Shown here one piece after another: positions 45,917 through 55,215 of a stretch of 64,000 bases of DNA. The notes beneath the pieces were generated by a model, which saw only the letters and a list, made by a program, of their open reading frames with translations, was not told where the DNA came from and ran no database searches. The stretch is from contig NZ_MRZO01000004.1 of NCBI RefSeq assembly GCF_002732165.1, positions 1 through 64,000 of the forward strand, read 5' to 3'. Made by a program: the position numbers and the translations under genes. The DNA comes from Staphylococcus xylosus (GTDB lineage: Bacteria; Bacillota; Bacilli; Staphylococcales; Staphylococcaceae). Positions within the stretch are counted from its first letter, which is position 1. Every line of letters starts with the position of its first letter.

Positions 45917-46363
45917 ATGGCTGTTACAGTTGAACAGTATTGGAGAAAGTTTATTGAAGCATTTCCAGAATATAAAGGAATTAAATTTGAAGCATGGTCT
46001 TTTGGTGTTGATGAAGATGAATTAGCTAAATTAGTAAAACAAGGTGACAAAACTGCTACGACAAGTGGTTATGAAGCCTATAAAGTGGAAGATGAACCAC
46101 TACCTCAAGTAGGAGAAGTTAGTGTTATCTTAAATGAAAAGGGACATCCCCAATGTGTAATTCAAACAACACGAGTTTATCAAACTCCTTTTAATGAAGT
46201 AACAGAGCATCATGCCTACTTAGAAGGCGAAGGGGACAAGTCGTTAGCATATTGGCGTAAAGCACATATTGATTTCTTTAAGCCCTATTATGAGTCATTA
46301 GGATTGACGTTTAACGAATCTATTATCGTTGTTTGTGAAGAATTTAAATTGCTATATGTATAA
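45917..46363 (+). CDS. ASCH-domain protein
   Basis: This 148-residue protein has the ASCH (ASC-1 homology) beta-barrel fold related to PUA RNA-binding domains. WSFGVDEDELAKLVKQGDKTATTSGYEAY holds the G-x-K-x-x-T signature and EGEGDKSLAYWRKAHIDFF is the second conserved block. TTAGGAGG 6 nt upstream supports ATG 45917; ATG 45911 directly abuts that site. Some ASCH proteins hydrolyse N4-acetylcytidine; function here is not established. Confidence 0.85.
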   Translation: MAVTVEQYWRKFIEAFPEYKGIKFEAWSFGVDEDELAKLVKQGDKTATTSGYEAYKVEDEPLPQVGEVSVILNEKGHPQCVIQTTRVYQTPFNEVTEHHAYLEGEGDKSLAYWRKAHIDFFKPYYESLGLTFNESIIVVCEEFKLLYV

Positions 46364-46367
46364 AAAT

Positions 46368-46521
46368 AGTGGTACATCAGTTAGAACTGCTTCGAGGTTG
46401 CTCTCCAAGCAAACAAAGGGGACAATCTTTGTCTAACTATGTACCACTTAGGGTGAGTGTTTATAGGGTTGTGTGTTCAAAGTGTGTATAAGGGGACAAC
46501 TTATACATGCTTTGCTTTTTT
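46368..46521. ncRNA. candidate structured RNA with twin GGGGACAA hairpins
   Basis: Two hairpins present the same loop: ACAAAG-GGGACAAT-CTTTGT (46413-46432) and CAAAGTGTGTATAAG-GGGACAA-CTTATACATGCTTTG (46478-46514) followed by T6. A long outer stem AGTGGTACAT...ATGTACCACT (46368-46448) encloses the first. On the plus strand it ends in a good terminator. On the minus strand it lies downstream of vraX, would show UUGUCCCC loops, and also ends in T5. The strand is therefore undecided. It may be an independent small RNA or a structured 3' UTR. Confidence 0.5.
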
Positions 46522-46619
46522 AACTTCATATTTCTTAAAGGGGAGTTAATTGTATAGCTTAAATTCTGAATTCTTCATATTGCATTTTCTGCATAGTCTT
46601 CGATGTATAGAAAATGTGC

Positions 46620-46790
46620 TTAATAACTTAACTTCATGTTATCAACATCATTTTCAAGTAGAGAGAGTAACTTATATAATTCATTCATGTTGAAATTTTC
46701 ATCGAATTTAACAGAAATTGTTTTGAAAGTCTTGGTGATAATTTCATATATTGGGTTACCATTTTCAAAAGCTTGTTTGTAGATAATCAT
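46620..46790 (-). CDS. vraX: VraX, cell-wall-stress-induced small protein
   Basis: This 56-residue protein is close to S. aureus VraX (55 residues): MIIYKQ at the start, PIYEIITKTF, and KLLSLLENDVDNMK at the end align without gaps. In S. aureus vraX is among the genes most strongly induced by cell-wall-active antibiotics, and the protein has been reported to bind complement C1q. AAAGGAGGG lies before the start. It stands alone, and a structured element lies downstream of it. Confidence 0.9.
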   Translation of the reverse strand: MIIYKQAFENGNPIYEIITKTFKTISVKFDENFNMNELYKLLSLLENDVDNMKLSY

Positions 46791-47011
46791 GTTGTGATGC
46801 CCTCCTTTATCTCTCTACACTTATTATATTAATAGAAAAACAAAGTAAATACATGAGTCTACAGTATCAACTTTTTGTCAGACTATTGTCGTATATTATT
46901 TGAATATTTAAATAATAGCGCGTATTTGTCTCGGCTTTATAGGTTGTTTGAAATTTGTATTATATAATTGATCATTATTCATTTTTCAAAACCTTCCATA
47001 ATATACAAAGA

Positions 47012-47051
47012 AAACACACCTCATTATTAGTATTCTTTTAAGGTGTGTTTC
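47012..47051 (-). terminator. terminator of pdxK
   Basis: AAACACACCT pairs with AGGTGTGTTT, with a short T run on the minus strand. Confidence 0.7.
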
Positions 47052-47065
47052 TGTCTCTTATTTAA

Positions 47066-47896
47066 TTAAACTTCTGTAACTTCTACATCTATGTGTTCAA
47101 CGCGATTAAATGCACCGTGATCAACTGGACCAACGAAGTCATTCATTTTCCAACCATTTTTTATTGCTGAAGCAACAAATGCTTTTGCAGCGATAACAGC
47201 ATCTTTAGGTGATTTGCCATTTGCTAAGTATGCAGTAGTAGCGGCAGCAAATGTACAACCAGCACCATGATTATAACTTTGTTGGAACATATCTGTTGTT
47301 AATTGATAAAACTGTTTGCCATCAAAGTAAAGGTCGTATGATTTATCTTGGTCTAATGCTTTACCACCTTTAATAATAACGTGTTTTGCACCTTGTTGGT
47401 GAATGATTTTTGCAGCTTTTTTCATATCATCTATTGATTTTAAAGTACCTAAATTGGCAAGCTGACCAGCTTCAAATAAGTTTGGTGTTACGACAGTAGC
47501 TTTTGGTAATAAATGTTCTACCATTGCATCCGTGTTACCAGGGTTTAGTACTTCGTTTTCGCCTTTACATACCATTACTGGATCTACAACAAAGTAGTCC
47601 GCGCCAGATTCAACAAATGCTTCACCGGCACGTTTGATAATTTCTTGTGTACCTAACATACCTGTTTTTACTGCATCAGGACCGATTGAAATTGCTGTTT
47701 CTAATTGTTTTTCAAATACATCAAATGGAATTGGTGACACATCATGTGACCATGTTTTTTCATCCATTGTTACGATTGAAGTTAGGGCTACAATGCCGTA
47801 TGTGTTTAATTCTTGAAAGGTTTTTAAATCAGCTTGCATGCCCGCTCCAGCGCTAGTATCTGAACCGGCAATCGTTAATGTTTTTTTTAATGCCAT
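47066..47896 (-). CDS. pdxK: pyridoxal/hydroxymethylpyrimidine kinase
   Basis: This 276-residue ribokinase-superfamily enzyme is of the ThiD/PdxK group. TIAGSDTSAGAGMQADLKTF opens the fold; VVDPVMVCKGENEVL and YNHGAGCTFAAATTAYLANG hold the substrate and phosphate sites, with catalytic Asp replaced by the Cys-containing GAGC loop typical of the Firmicute PdxK branch. Staphylococcal members phosphorylate pyridoxal and HMP. No thiamine genes or TPP riboswitch are nearby, which favours the vitamin B6 salvage role over ThiD. Confidence 0.85.
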   Translation of the reverse strand: MALKKTLTIAGSDTSAGAGMQADLKTFQELNTYGIVALTSIVTMDEKTWSHDVSPIPFDVFEKQLETAISIGPDAVKTGMLGTQEIIKRAGEAFVESGADYFVVDPVMVCKGENEVLNPGNTDAMVEHLLPKATVVTPNLFEAGQLANLGTLKSIDDMKKAAKIIHQQGAKHVIIKGGKALDQDKSYDLYFDGKQFYQLTTDMFQQSYNHGAGCTFAAATTAYLANGKSPKDAVIAAKAFVASAIKNGWKMNDFVGPVDHGAFNRVEHIDVEVTEV

Positions 47897-48051
47897 TTAA
47901 TTTCACTCCTAAATATCTTTTGCACTTATCATACCATGTTTAACGTGTATTCTAAATAATGAGGTGTTGTTGAATAAGGCTTTGAGAAGGTTGCAAAGGT
48001 TTTAATAGTATTTATATTAGTAAAAGTCATTAAATTAATAAACGAAGTAAG

Positions 48052-48478
48052 CACTTGAGCATAGGCTCATGTGTAAGAACCACTCATTTTGCTAAAGCAA
48101 AAAAGTGTTTAGCATCTCGTTACCGAGATAGATGAGAGAGGATCACTTGAGCATAGGCTCATGTGTAAGAACCACTCATTTTGCTAAAGCAAAAAAGTGT
48201 TTAGCATCTCGTTACCGAGATAGATGAGAGAGGATCACCTGAGCATAGGCTCATGTGTAAGAACCACTCATTTTGCAAAAGCAAAAAAGTGTTTAGCATC
48301 TCGTTACCGAGATAGATGAGAGAGGATCACCTGAGCATAGGCTCATGTGTAAGAACCACTAATTTTGCTAAAGCAAAAAAGTGTTTAATATCTCGTTACC
48401 GAGATAGATGAGAGAGGATCACCTGAGCATAGGCTCATGTGTAAGAACCACTAATTTTGCTAAAGCAAAAAAGTGGTT
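48052..48478. repeat. 92-bp tandem repeat array, 4.6 copies
   Basis: Four full 92-bp units start at 48052, 48144, 48236 and 48328, and a fifth partial unit runs from 48420. Units differ at only a few positions. Each contains three hairpins: TGAGC-ATAG-GCTCA flanked by CAC/GTG, CACT...TTTTGC-TAAA-GCAAAA...AGTG, and ATCTCG-TTAC-CGAGAT. In the last partial unit the second hairpin gains extended arms AAGAACCACT/AGTGGTTCTT. A length of 92 excludes a constant reading frame. The array ends 34 bp before ung. Confidence 0.95.
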
Positions 48479-48511
48479 CTTTATGTTACTATATGAATGA
48501 GGTGAGACGAT

Positions 48512-49168
48512 ATGGAATGGTCGGATGTTTTTCATGATATAACTACGCGACATGACTTTACTGCTATGCATGATTTTTTAGAAAAAGAATATACTACTGA
48601 AGTGGTGTATCCAGATAAGGAAAATATTTATCAGGCGTTTGACTTAACTCCTTTTGAACAAGTGAAAGTGGTTATATTAGGCCAAGATCCTTATCATGGA
48701 CCAAATCAAGCACATGGATTAGCCTTTTCAGTACAACCAGATGCTAAGTTTCCTCCTTCTTTGCGAAATATGTATAAAGAACTTGAAGATGATATCGGTT
48801 GTGTAAGACAATCTCCACATTTACAGGATTGGGCGCGTGAGGGTGTCTTATTGTTAAATACTGTTTTGACGGTTCGCCAAGGGGAAGCGCATTCTCATAA
48901 AAATATTGGTTGGGAAGTCTTTACTGATGAAGTGATAAAAGCGGTATCTGAACAATTGAAAAATGTCGTGTTTATTTTATGGGGGAAACCCGCGCAACAG
49001 AAAATTAAGTTGATAGACACTACGAAACACCATATTATTCAGTCTCCACATCCGAGTCCGTTGTCAGCATATCGTGGGTTCTTTGGATCAAAACCGTATT
49101 CTCTGACAAATAAATATTTACAAGCAAATGGCATTCAACCAGTGAATTGGTGTGAGAGTGAGGATTAA
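48512..49168 (+). CDS. ung: uracil-DNA glycosylase
   Basis: This 218-residue family 1 UDG removes uracil from DNA. The catalytic Asp is in [18 protein letters not shown] (about 57-74), and [16 protein letters not shown] is the minor-groove intercalation loop with the catalytic His. GAGGTGAGA precedes ATG. It begins a plus-strand run of four genes with close spacing. The repeat array lies in its leader or promoter region and could affect expression. Confidence 0.96.
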   Translation: MEWSDVFHDITTRHDFTAMHDFLEKEYTTEVVYPDKENIYQAFDLTPFEQVKVVILGQDPYHGPNQAHGLAFSVQPDAKFPPSLRNMYKELEDDIGCVRQSPHLQDWAREGVLLLNTVLTVRQGEAHSHKNIGWEVFTDEVIKAVSEQLKNVVFILWGKPAQQKIKLIDTTKHHIIQSPHPSPLSAYRGFFGSKPYSLTNKYLQANGIQPVNWCESED

Positions 49169-49171
49169 TAC

Positions 49172-49537
49172 ATGGAAAAAGAAAAGATTATTCAATTGAT
49201 TGAACAGGAGCTAGTCCAAGCGGACGAAGCTCAAAGTAATACTGATTTTGAAAAGCATATATATGCGATTCATACATTAACATCATTAGTTACTGAAACT
49301 CGTTCTAATAAACAACGATATAGTGACAATAGTTTTAATGTATCATCTTCTTTTAAATCATCAACAGTACAACAGGGAAATACTAAATCGAATATTTCTG
49401 AAAATGAAATCAGAGCGATGGGTGGAAAAGTTCCAAATAGTTCCAATCAGAATGTAACGACCGACACAGGATTAAATTCTAATAAATTGGTTACTGATGA
49501 TGAAATAGGAAATGGCGACTCAATCTTTGATTTTTAA
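49172..49537 (+). CDS. DUF5327 family protein
   Basis: This 121-residue soluble protein begins 3 bp after ung, so it is translated in the same unit. The N-terminal helix pair ([34 protein letters not shown]) is typical of DUF5327; the C-terminal half is Ser/Asn/Thr-rich and probably disordered. Function unknown. Confidence 0.82.
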   Translation: MEKEKIIQLIEQELVQADEAQSNTDFEKHIYAIHTLTSLVTETRSNKQRYSDNSFNVSSSFKSSTVQQGNTKSNISENEIRAMGGKVPNSSNQNVTTDTGLNSNKLVTDDEIGNGDSIFDF

Positions 49538-49560
49538 ATAATGGAAGGATGGAAATTAAC

Positions 49561-49926
49561 ATGATGAAAGTGTTTATTATTTTAGGCGCACTTAATGCAA
49601 TGATGGCAGTAGGTACAGGTGCTTTTGGTGCACATGGATTAGAAAATAAGCTATCAGAAAAATACTTGTCAATTTGGGAAAAGGCGACAACTTATCAGAT
49701 GTATCATGGTCTAGGATTATTAGCGATAGGTATCATTAGTGGTACTACATCGATGAATGTCAATTGGGCAGGTTGGTTACTATTCTTTGGTATTATATTT
49801 TTCAGTGGTTCATTATATATTTTAGCTTTAACTCAAATTCGCATATTAGGCGCGGTTACACCAATTGGCGGTGTGCTATTTATTGCTGGCTGGCTAATGT
49901 TAGTTATAGCAACGATTAAATTATAA
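49561..49926 (+). CDS. DUF423 membrane protein (YwdK-like)
   Basis: This 121-residue inner membrane protein has four predicted helices and the DUF423 hallmark [40 protein letters not shown] lies about 8 nt before ATG 49561; ATG 49549 lies inside this site. In Bacillus subtilis the homologue ywdK is also near ung. Function is unknown. Confidence 0.85.
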   Translation: MMKVFIILGALNAMMAVGTGAFGAHGLENKLSEKYLSIWEKATTYQMYHGLGLLAIGIISGTTSMNVNWAGWLLFFGIIFFSGSLYILALTQIRILGAVTPIGGVLFIAGWLMLVIATIKL

Positions 49927-49989
49927 ATTTATAATTGTTATAGAATTCATCTTATGGGTATAATACACTCCATGAGGTGAATTTTATTT

Positions 49990-51477
49990 ATGAGTCAAAA
50001 TGAAAAACAGATAGATAGAGGAGATTTAAAACAGAATTTATCTGAGAAGTTTGTATGGGCAATCGCCTATGGATCGTGTATCGGTTGGGGGGCATTCATA
50101 TTACCTGGTGACTGGATAGGTCAATCAGGCCCAATTTCTGCTGCGATAGGTATTGTAATCGGTGCATTACTAATGATACTCATTGCGGTAAGTTACGGTG
50201 CATTAGTAGAACGTTTTCCTGTTTCGGGCGGAGCCTTTGCATTTAGCTTTTTAGGATTTGGGAGATACGTGAGTTTCTTCTCATCCTGGTTCTTAACATT
50301 TGGGTATATTTGTGTGGTTGCATTAAATGCCACAGCATTTAGTTTATTAATTAAATTTTTACTACCTGATATTTTAGAAACTGGTAAATTATATACGATA
50401 GCAGGATGGGATGTGTATATCACTGAAATTCTGATTGCTTCATTATTATTAATTGTCTTTATGTTTATAGCAATTAAAGGTGCAAGTGTTTCAGGGTCTC
50501 TACAATACTATTTCTGTGTAGCAATGGTTATTACAATAATATTATTATTTTTTGGTTCTTTTTTTGGTAATAACTTTTCTTTTGAAAATTTACAACCATT
50601 AACTAATGAAAGTAAGGGATGGTTTACTTCCATCATAATGATTGTGGCAATTGCTCCATGGGCTTATGTTGGATTTGATAATATACCACAGACAGCTGAA
50701 GAATTTGATTTTTCGCCTAATAAAACATTCAAACTTATTGTATATAGTTTATTAGCTGCTGCATTTACCTATGTATTGATGATATTATACACTAGTTGGT
50801 TAAGCACTTCAGCGACGAGTTTAAATGGAAACTTATGGTTAACAGGTGCTGTAACACAAGAAGCCTTTGGCTATATTGGTTTAGCAGTGTTAGCAATTGC
50901 TATTATTATGGGGATTTTCACTGGATTAAATGGCTTCTTAATGAGCTCAAGTCGCTTGTTATTCTCTATGGGCCGTTCAGGTATTATGCCATCAGTATTT
51001 AGTAAATTGCATAATAGATATAAAACACCCTATATTGCAATTATCTTCTTAGTTGCGATTACGTTAATTGCACCGTGGTTAGGTCGTACGGCATTGACTT
51101 GGATTGTCGATATGTCGTCAACAGGAGTATCTATTGCATACTTTATTACTTGTCTGTCAGCTGCTAGGTTATTTAGTTTTAATAAATCTAGCAATACGTA
51201 CAGTCCTGTTTATAAAATATTAGCAATCTTAGGCTCAATCGTATCATTTATTTTCTTATTATTATTATTAGTTCCTGGTTCACCAGCGTCATTATCTGGA
51301 CCTTCATATATTGCTTTAGGTGGTTGGTTAGTGATTGGTTTAATCTTCTTTATAGTTCGCTATCCAAAACTGAAGCGTATGGACAACGATAAATTAAGTA
51401 GATTGATTTTAAATCGTTCAGAAGATGATGTGGTAGATCTAATAAATGAACATAAGTCAGAAAAAGCGAATCAATAG
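49990..51477 (+). CDS. APC-superfamily amino acid permease
   Basis: This 495-residue transporter has 12 or more membrane segments. SCIGWGAFILPGDWIGQSGP near the N-terminus corresponds to the glycine-rich unwound TM1 of APC transporters, followed by ERFPVSGGAFAFS and APWAYVGFDNIPQTAEEF (TM6). The substrate cannot be named; relatives include amino acid and polyamine permeases such as the YhdG/YbeC-like group. GAGGTGAA precedes the start. A 15-bp terminator stem follows. Confidence 0.83.
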   Translation: MSQNEKQIDRGDLKQNLSEKFVWAIAYGSCIGWGAFILPGDWIGQSGPISAAIGIVIGALLMILIAVSYGALVERFPVSGGAFAFSFLGFGRYVSFFSSWFLTFGYICVVALNATAFSLLIKFLLPDILETGKLYTIAGWDVYITEILIASLLLIVFMFIAIKGASVSGSLQYYFCVAMVITIILLFFGSFFGNNFSFENLQPLTNESKGWFTSIIMIVAIAPWAYVGFDNIPQTAEEFDFSPNKTFKLIVYSLLAAAFTYVLMILYTSWLSTSATSLNGNLWLTGAVTQEAFGYIGLAVLAIAIIMGIFTGLNGFLMSSSRLLFSMGRSGIMPSVFSKLHNRYKTPYIAIIFLVAITLIAPWLGRTALTWIVDMSSTGVSIAYFITCLSAARLFSFNKSSNTYSPVYKILAILGSIVSFIFLLLLLVPGSPASLSGPSYIALGGWLVIGLIFFIVRYPKLKRMDNDKLSRLILNRSEDDVVDLINEHKSEKANQ

Positions 51478-51536
51478 TTATTACTTCTCGTAAAAATATG
51501 TAGTTAGCATGTAATAGTAAAAATTTAATTATATAA

Positions 51537-51575
51537 AAAGAAGGACAGTATACCATGTACTGTCCTTCTTTTATG
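51537..51575. terminator. bidirectional terminator
   Basis: AAGAAGGACAGTA pairs with TACTGTCCTTCTT between the convergent permease and exporter genes. Confidence 0.85.
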
Positions 51576-51590
51576 TGTCTATTGTAGTGA

Positions 51591-52043
51591 TCATACACGT
51601 TTTTTACGTATTTTTGCTCCGGAAACGATTAGTTTAGCTATTTGATCAGCAAAGAGCAGCCCTAAAGCTATTGCACCAGCTATAAGTGTGACTTCTAACA
51701 TTGTATTTATAGCTTTACTGAACTCTAACAGTACCAGATTCTTAGTTGCATCAAAAGCTAGCCCTCCTGGAACTAATGGAATTATCCCTGGAATCATAAA
51801 GATAATAACGGGTTCTTTTTTAACGCGAGCCATGATATGACTTAAACAGCCTAAAGCAAGGCTTCCAAAGAAACTAGAGTAAATCGTGTGAGCAGATAAG
51901 CCATCATAAAATAAAATATAAACCATCCAACCACAAGATCCAACAAGTCCGACAATGTTATATAGACGTTTAGGAACATCAAATATTACACCGAAAAAGA
52001 GGGAAGCGGTATAGCTAAATATAAAATTTAATATCCAAAACAT
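51591..52043 (-). CDS. threonine/serine exporter small subunit (YjjB/ThrE C-terminal part)
   Basis: This 150-residue membrane protein (DUF3815, ThrE_2) has four to five helices and ends with a basic tail. ThrE of Corynebacterium is one chain; in many Firmicutes it is split into a YjjP-like and a YjjB-like protein, as here. AGGAG 8 nt upstream selects ATG 52043; ATG 52049 is only 2 nt from that site. The partner ends 12 bp earlier. Confidence 0.85.
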   Translation of the reverse strand: MFWILNFIFSYTASLFFGVIFDVPKRLYNIVGLVGSCGWMVYILFYDGLSAHTIYSSFFGSLALGCLSHIMARVKKEPVIIFMIPGIIPLVPGGLAFDATKNLVLLEFSKAINTMLEVTLIAGAIALGLLFADQIAKLIVSGAKIRKKRV

Positions 52044-52054
52044 AGACATAACTC

Positions 52055-52831
52055 CTAAAAAATAATTAGTATTGTGCTAACGCCAGCTCCGATACCAAAA
52101 GCTGTGACAAGCGCTTCTAATGATTTAGTGGTAAACATCAACATATGTCCACCGAACAAATCTTGAATGGCATTTGTGATTAATACACCAGGTACAATCG
52201 GCATAACTGCGGCAATTATAATAGTGGCGATAGAACCACCTGGAATGAGATGATGTCCTATAATTGTAGTTAAGCCAATTACTAACGCCCCCATAAATTC
52301 AGGAATAAATTGAGCGTGCAATTTTTGATGTAATAATTCTACTACGATATAGCCTAAAGACCCAGCTACTAAAGCGGTAAAAACATCTATTAAATAACCA
52401 CCTTGTAAATATAAAAAGCTGATTGAAATAATTGCGGCAGCTATAAATTTGTAAAAAAGATAATGGTTTTGAATGCTTTGTTCATTGTATATTTTTTGTA
52501 ATTCTTGAAATGCGTCTTCTAAAGAGATGTCTCCAAGTGCCAGTCGCCTAGAAATGCCATTTGTTCTTGAAATGCGAAGTAGGTTTGTGTCTCGTGTTTT
52601 AATTCTAAAAATCCTTGGATAAGATTCATTATGTAGCATAAAATTGATGACAGTATTCGTAACAAAACTATTGCTCTCTTTATAGCCTAGAGTAAAAGCC
52701 ATCCTTGTCATCGTATCCTCTACGCGTGAACCTTCTGCGCCTGATTCTAATAGAATTCTTCCTGCGAGCATAATAACATCTTTTGCCATTTTTTCATCAT
52801 AGCTCTCGATTGTTTGATTATAAATTGTCAT
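52055..52831 (-). CDS. threonine/serine exporter large subunit (YjjP/ThrE N-terminal part)
   Basis: This 258-residue protein of DUF1212 has a cytoplasmic N-terminal domain (about 1-110; ILLESGAEGSRVEDTMTRMA signature) and about five membrane helices (about 115-255). With the small subunit it would export threonine and serine, or related compounds. The ribosome site is weak (GGTGAT); ATG 52831 is preferred over an in-frame TTG at 52843. Confidence 0.86.
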   Translation of the reverse strand: MTIYNQTIESYDEKMAKDVIMLAGRILLESGAEGSRVEDTMTRMAFTLGYKESNSFVTNTVINFMLHNESYPRIFRIKTRDTNLLRISRTNGISRRLALGDISLEDAFQELQKIYNEQSIQNHYLFYKFIAAAIISISFLYLQGGYLIDVFTALVAGSLGYIVVELLHQKLHAQFIPEFMGALVIGLTTIIGHHLIPGGSIATIIIAAVMPIVPGVLITNAIQDLFGGHMLMFTTKSLEALVTAFGIGAGVSTILIIF

Positions 52832-53016
52832 TTTAATCACCAAATAAAAATGTATTTAACCAACACTATTGAACCGTACTCATAGCGTGGGAATAAGTTA
52901 TTGAATTAATAATTTTTATTGTAACACTTTATTATTACATTTTGTTATAAGAATCGCTCTGAACTTGTTATATAAGGGGAGTTATGTATTTTGCACAATC
53001 TTTCTAATGCGCTTAT

Positions 53017-53041
53017 GTTTCAAATGTTTCAAATAGGTTAA
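53017..53041 (+). promoter_or_regulatory. candidate SigB promoter of the RsaA-like RNA
   Basis: GTTTCA (53017-53022), 13 nt, GGTTAA (53036-53041) resembles GTTTWW-N12-15-GGGWAW with a few mismatches. RsaA of S. aureus is transcribed by SigB, so this agrees with the RNA call. Confidence 0.4.
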
Positions 53042-53048
53042 AATAGTA

Positions 53049-53227
53049 TTAGTTAACTGTTACAGACATATATTGAGTAGCGACAATATAAACAGTTAAT
53101 ATTTAAATTAAGTAGTGACTAAAGTTCTCCCAAACACACTACAATAAATTGAGCACTGGGGCATAACCCTTGTCTCAAAATTAAAAGACCTCGTCATTAG
53201 TTAATCTAGTGACGAGATCTTTTTTAA
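53049..53227 (+). ncRNA. rsaA: RsaA-like small regulatory RNA
   Basis: The gene-free stretch upstream of hemQ has the position of S. aureus RsaA, a SigB-dependent RNA that represses mgrA translation. Visible parts: a 5' hairpin AACTGTT...AACAGTT with inner ATATTGAGTAGCGACAATAT, an unpaired C-rich TTCTCCC (53125-53131) of the kind that staphylococcal sRNAs use to bind ribosome sites, and a strong terminator (53184-53200 with 53206-53222, then T6). The proposed length of about 180 nt is somewhat longer than RsaA. Identity rests on position and motif and was not checked by alignment. Confidence 0.55.
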
Positions 53228-53306
53228 TCATAATGTGTATTTATTAAAATGAGTTAGTAGCATTTACGCAAATTAGTTCTCATTCTGTTCTTCTTATTTC
53301 ATATAT

Positions 53307-54056
53307 TTACAATGAAAAAAGGTCTTGTAAACTTTCTTTCTTAACAATGTGTCCTACATAGAAACTACCGAACTCACCATAGCGTGCTGTCGTTTCATCA
53401 AATCTCATTTCAGAGACGATTTTTTTGAATTGTAATGGATCATCTGCAAATAAGGTTACACCCCATTCAAAGTCATCGAATCCCATTGAGCCAGTAATAA
53501 ATTGTTTGATTTTTCCAGCGTATTGACGACCGATTTTGCCGTGTGCATACATAAGCTCTTGGCGTTCTTCAAGTGGTAACATGTACCAGTTGTATGTTTC
53601 GTTACGACGTTTATCCATTGGATAGAAACAGATATATTCAGAATGTGGTAATTCAGGGAATAATCTTGGTTTAATATGAGGATTTTCGTAAGGATCTTCA
53701 TCAGATTTTCCTGCAAGATAATTTCCTAATTCAATAATAGAAACATATGAATATGTTGGGATTAAGAAATCAGTGATTTTTAATTTGTTAAATTCATTTT
53801 CAAAGGCATTTAAGTCTTTCATTTCTGGACGTAATGCCCATAAAAGAATATCTGCTTTTTGACCTGTTATATTATAAAATGCATGGTCACCAGTATTATT
53901 TGCGCGTGCTGATTCATGTTTGTCTAAAAACGATTGTAACTCTTGTACGAGATTTTGACGTTCTTCATTCGGCACTAAACGTAGGCTTGACCAATCAATC
54001 GCATATAATAAATGTAAACTGTACCATCCATCTAATGTTTCTGGTGCTTGTGGCAT
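53307..54056 (-). CDS. hemQ: coproheme decarboxylase HemQ
   Basis: This 249-residue chlorite-dismutase-like protein decarboxylates coproheme III to heme b, the last step of the coproporphyrin-dependent heme pathway of Gram-positives. The reactive Tyr145 and Lys149 (YPMDK) and the proximal heme ligand His172 (MYAHGKIG) are all present. AAGGAGAG precedes ATG. It is single and divergent from pta, as in other staphylococci. Confidence 0.95.
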   Translation of the reverse strand: MPQAPETLDGWYSLHLLYAIDWSSLRLVPNEERQNLVQELQSFLDKHESARANNTGDHAFYNITGQKADILLWALRPEMKDLNAFENEFNKLKITDFLIPTYSYVSIIELGNYLAGKSDEDPYENPHIKPRLFPELPHSEYICFYPMDKRRNETYNWYMLPLEERQELMYAHGKIGRQYAGKIKQFITGSMGFDDFEWGVTLFADDPLQFKKIVSEMRFDETTARYGEFGSFYVGHIVKKESLQDLFSL

Positions 54057-54228
54057 TTAAATCTCTCCTTTTATGAAAATTTCTATGTCTTCACTACAAA
54101 ATTTTACCATAAAGGAAGTGTTAAAACATAAGTAAATGATTACAAATTGGTGACATGGAATTCTAAGAAAAAATAACGTATAATGGTATTCGTAAAATAA
54201 AAAGAATTGAAATTTTGAGGAGGCCCTT

Positions 54229-55215
54229 ATGTCTTTATTAGATGTATTACAAGAAAAACTTTCAGGAAAAAACGTGAAAATAGTCTTACCTGAAGGGGAA
54301 GATGAACGAGTACTAACAGCGGCAACACAATTACAAGGGACAGACTATGTGACACCTGTAGTATTAGGTAATGAAGCAAATGTTAAAGCTTTAGCTAATG
54401 ACAAAGGTTTAGATATTGCTAATTTAGAAATCATTGATCCAGAAACAAGTGAATTAAAGCAAGAATTAGTAACTGCTTTTGTTGAACGTCGTAAAGGTAA
54501 AGCAACAGAAGAACAAGCACAAGAAATGTTGAAAAATGTTAACTATTTCGGAACAATGCTTGTTTATACTGGTAAAGCAGAAGGACTTGTTAGTGGTGCT
54601 GCTCATTCTACTGGAGATACTGTGCGCCCAGCATTACAAATTATCAAAACAAAACCTGGTGTATCTAAAACTTCAGGAATCTTCTTTATGATTAAAGACG
54701 ACCAGCAATATATTTTTGGTGATTGTGCAATTAACCCTACACTTGAAGCACAAGATTTAGCTGAAATTGCAGTTGAAAGTGCTAAATCTGCTAAAAGTTT
54801 CGGAATGTCACCACGCGTTGCAATGTTAAGTTTCTCAACAAAAGGGTCTGCTAAATCAGATGATGTTGAGAAAGTCTCAAACGCTGTAGACATGGCTCAA
54901 GAGAAAATTAAAGCTGACAATATTGAAGACGTTGTTGTTGATGGTGAATTCCAATTTGACGCAGCAATTGTACCAGAAGTTGCGAAGAAAAAAGCGCCAG
55001 ACGCTAAAATTCAAGGCGATGCAAATGTATTCGTATTCCCAAGTTTAGAAGCTGGAAATATAGGCTATAAAATTGCTCAACGTCTTGGTGGATTTGATGC
55101 AGTCGGTCCAGTATTACAAGGTCTTAATTCACCAGTAAATGATTTATCACGTGGTTGTTCAATAGAAGACGTATATAATCTGTCAATCATTACTGCTGCG
55201 CAGTCATTACAATAA
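54229..55215 (+). CDS. pta: phosphate acetyltransferase
   Basis: This 328-residue enzyme interconverts acetyl-CoA and acetyl phosphate in the overflow pathway to acetate. LPEGEDERVLTAA is the N-terminal signature and SGAAHSTGDTVRPALQIIKT the CoA/phosphate region; length is that of the short Pta type without a regulatory domain. TGAGGAGG lies before ATG and a TATAAT box at 54179-54184. The last base of its stop is the first of the lipL start, so the two are translationally coupled. Confidence 0.96.
   Translation: MSLLDVLQEKLSGKNVKIVLPEGEDERVLTAATQLQGTDYVTPVVLGNEANVKALANDKGLDIANLEIIDPETSELKQELVTAFVERRKGKATEEQAQEMLKNVNYFGTMLVYTGKAEGLVSGAAHSTGDTVRPALQIIKTKPGVSKTSGIFFMIKDDQQYIFGDCAINPTLEAQDLAEIAVESAKSAKSFGMSPRVAMLSFSTKGSAKSDDVEKVSNAVDMAQEKIKADNIEDVVVDGEFQFDAAIVPEVAKKKAPDAKIQGDANVFVFPSLEAGNIGYKIAQRLGGFDAVGPVLQGLNSPVNDLSRGCSIEDVYNLSIITAAQSLQ

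Noticed and set aside
46791..47065. TPP or other riboswitch near pdxK/thiD
   Set aside because: This gap is downstream of pdxK (minus strand) and upstream of vraX; no thi-box or known aptamer sequence was seen there or upstream of pdxK.
48052..48478. CRISPR array
   Set aside because: The 92-bp units are identical along their full length; there are no variable spacers and no cas genes.
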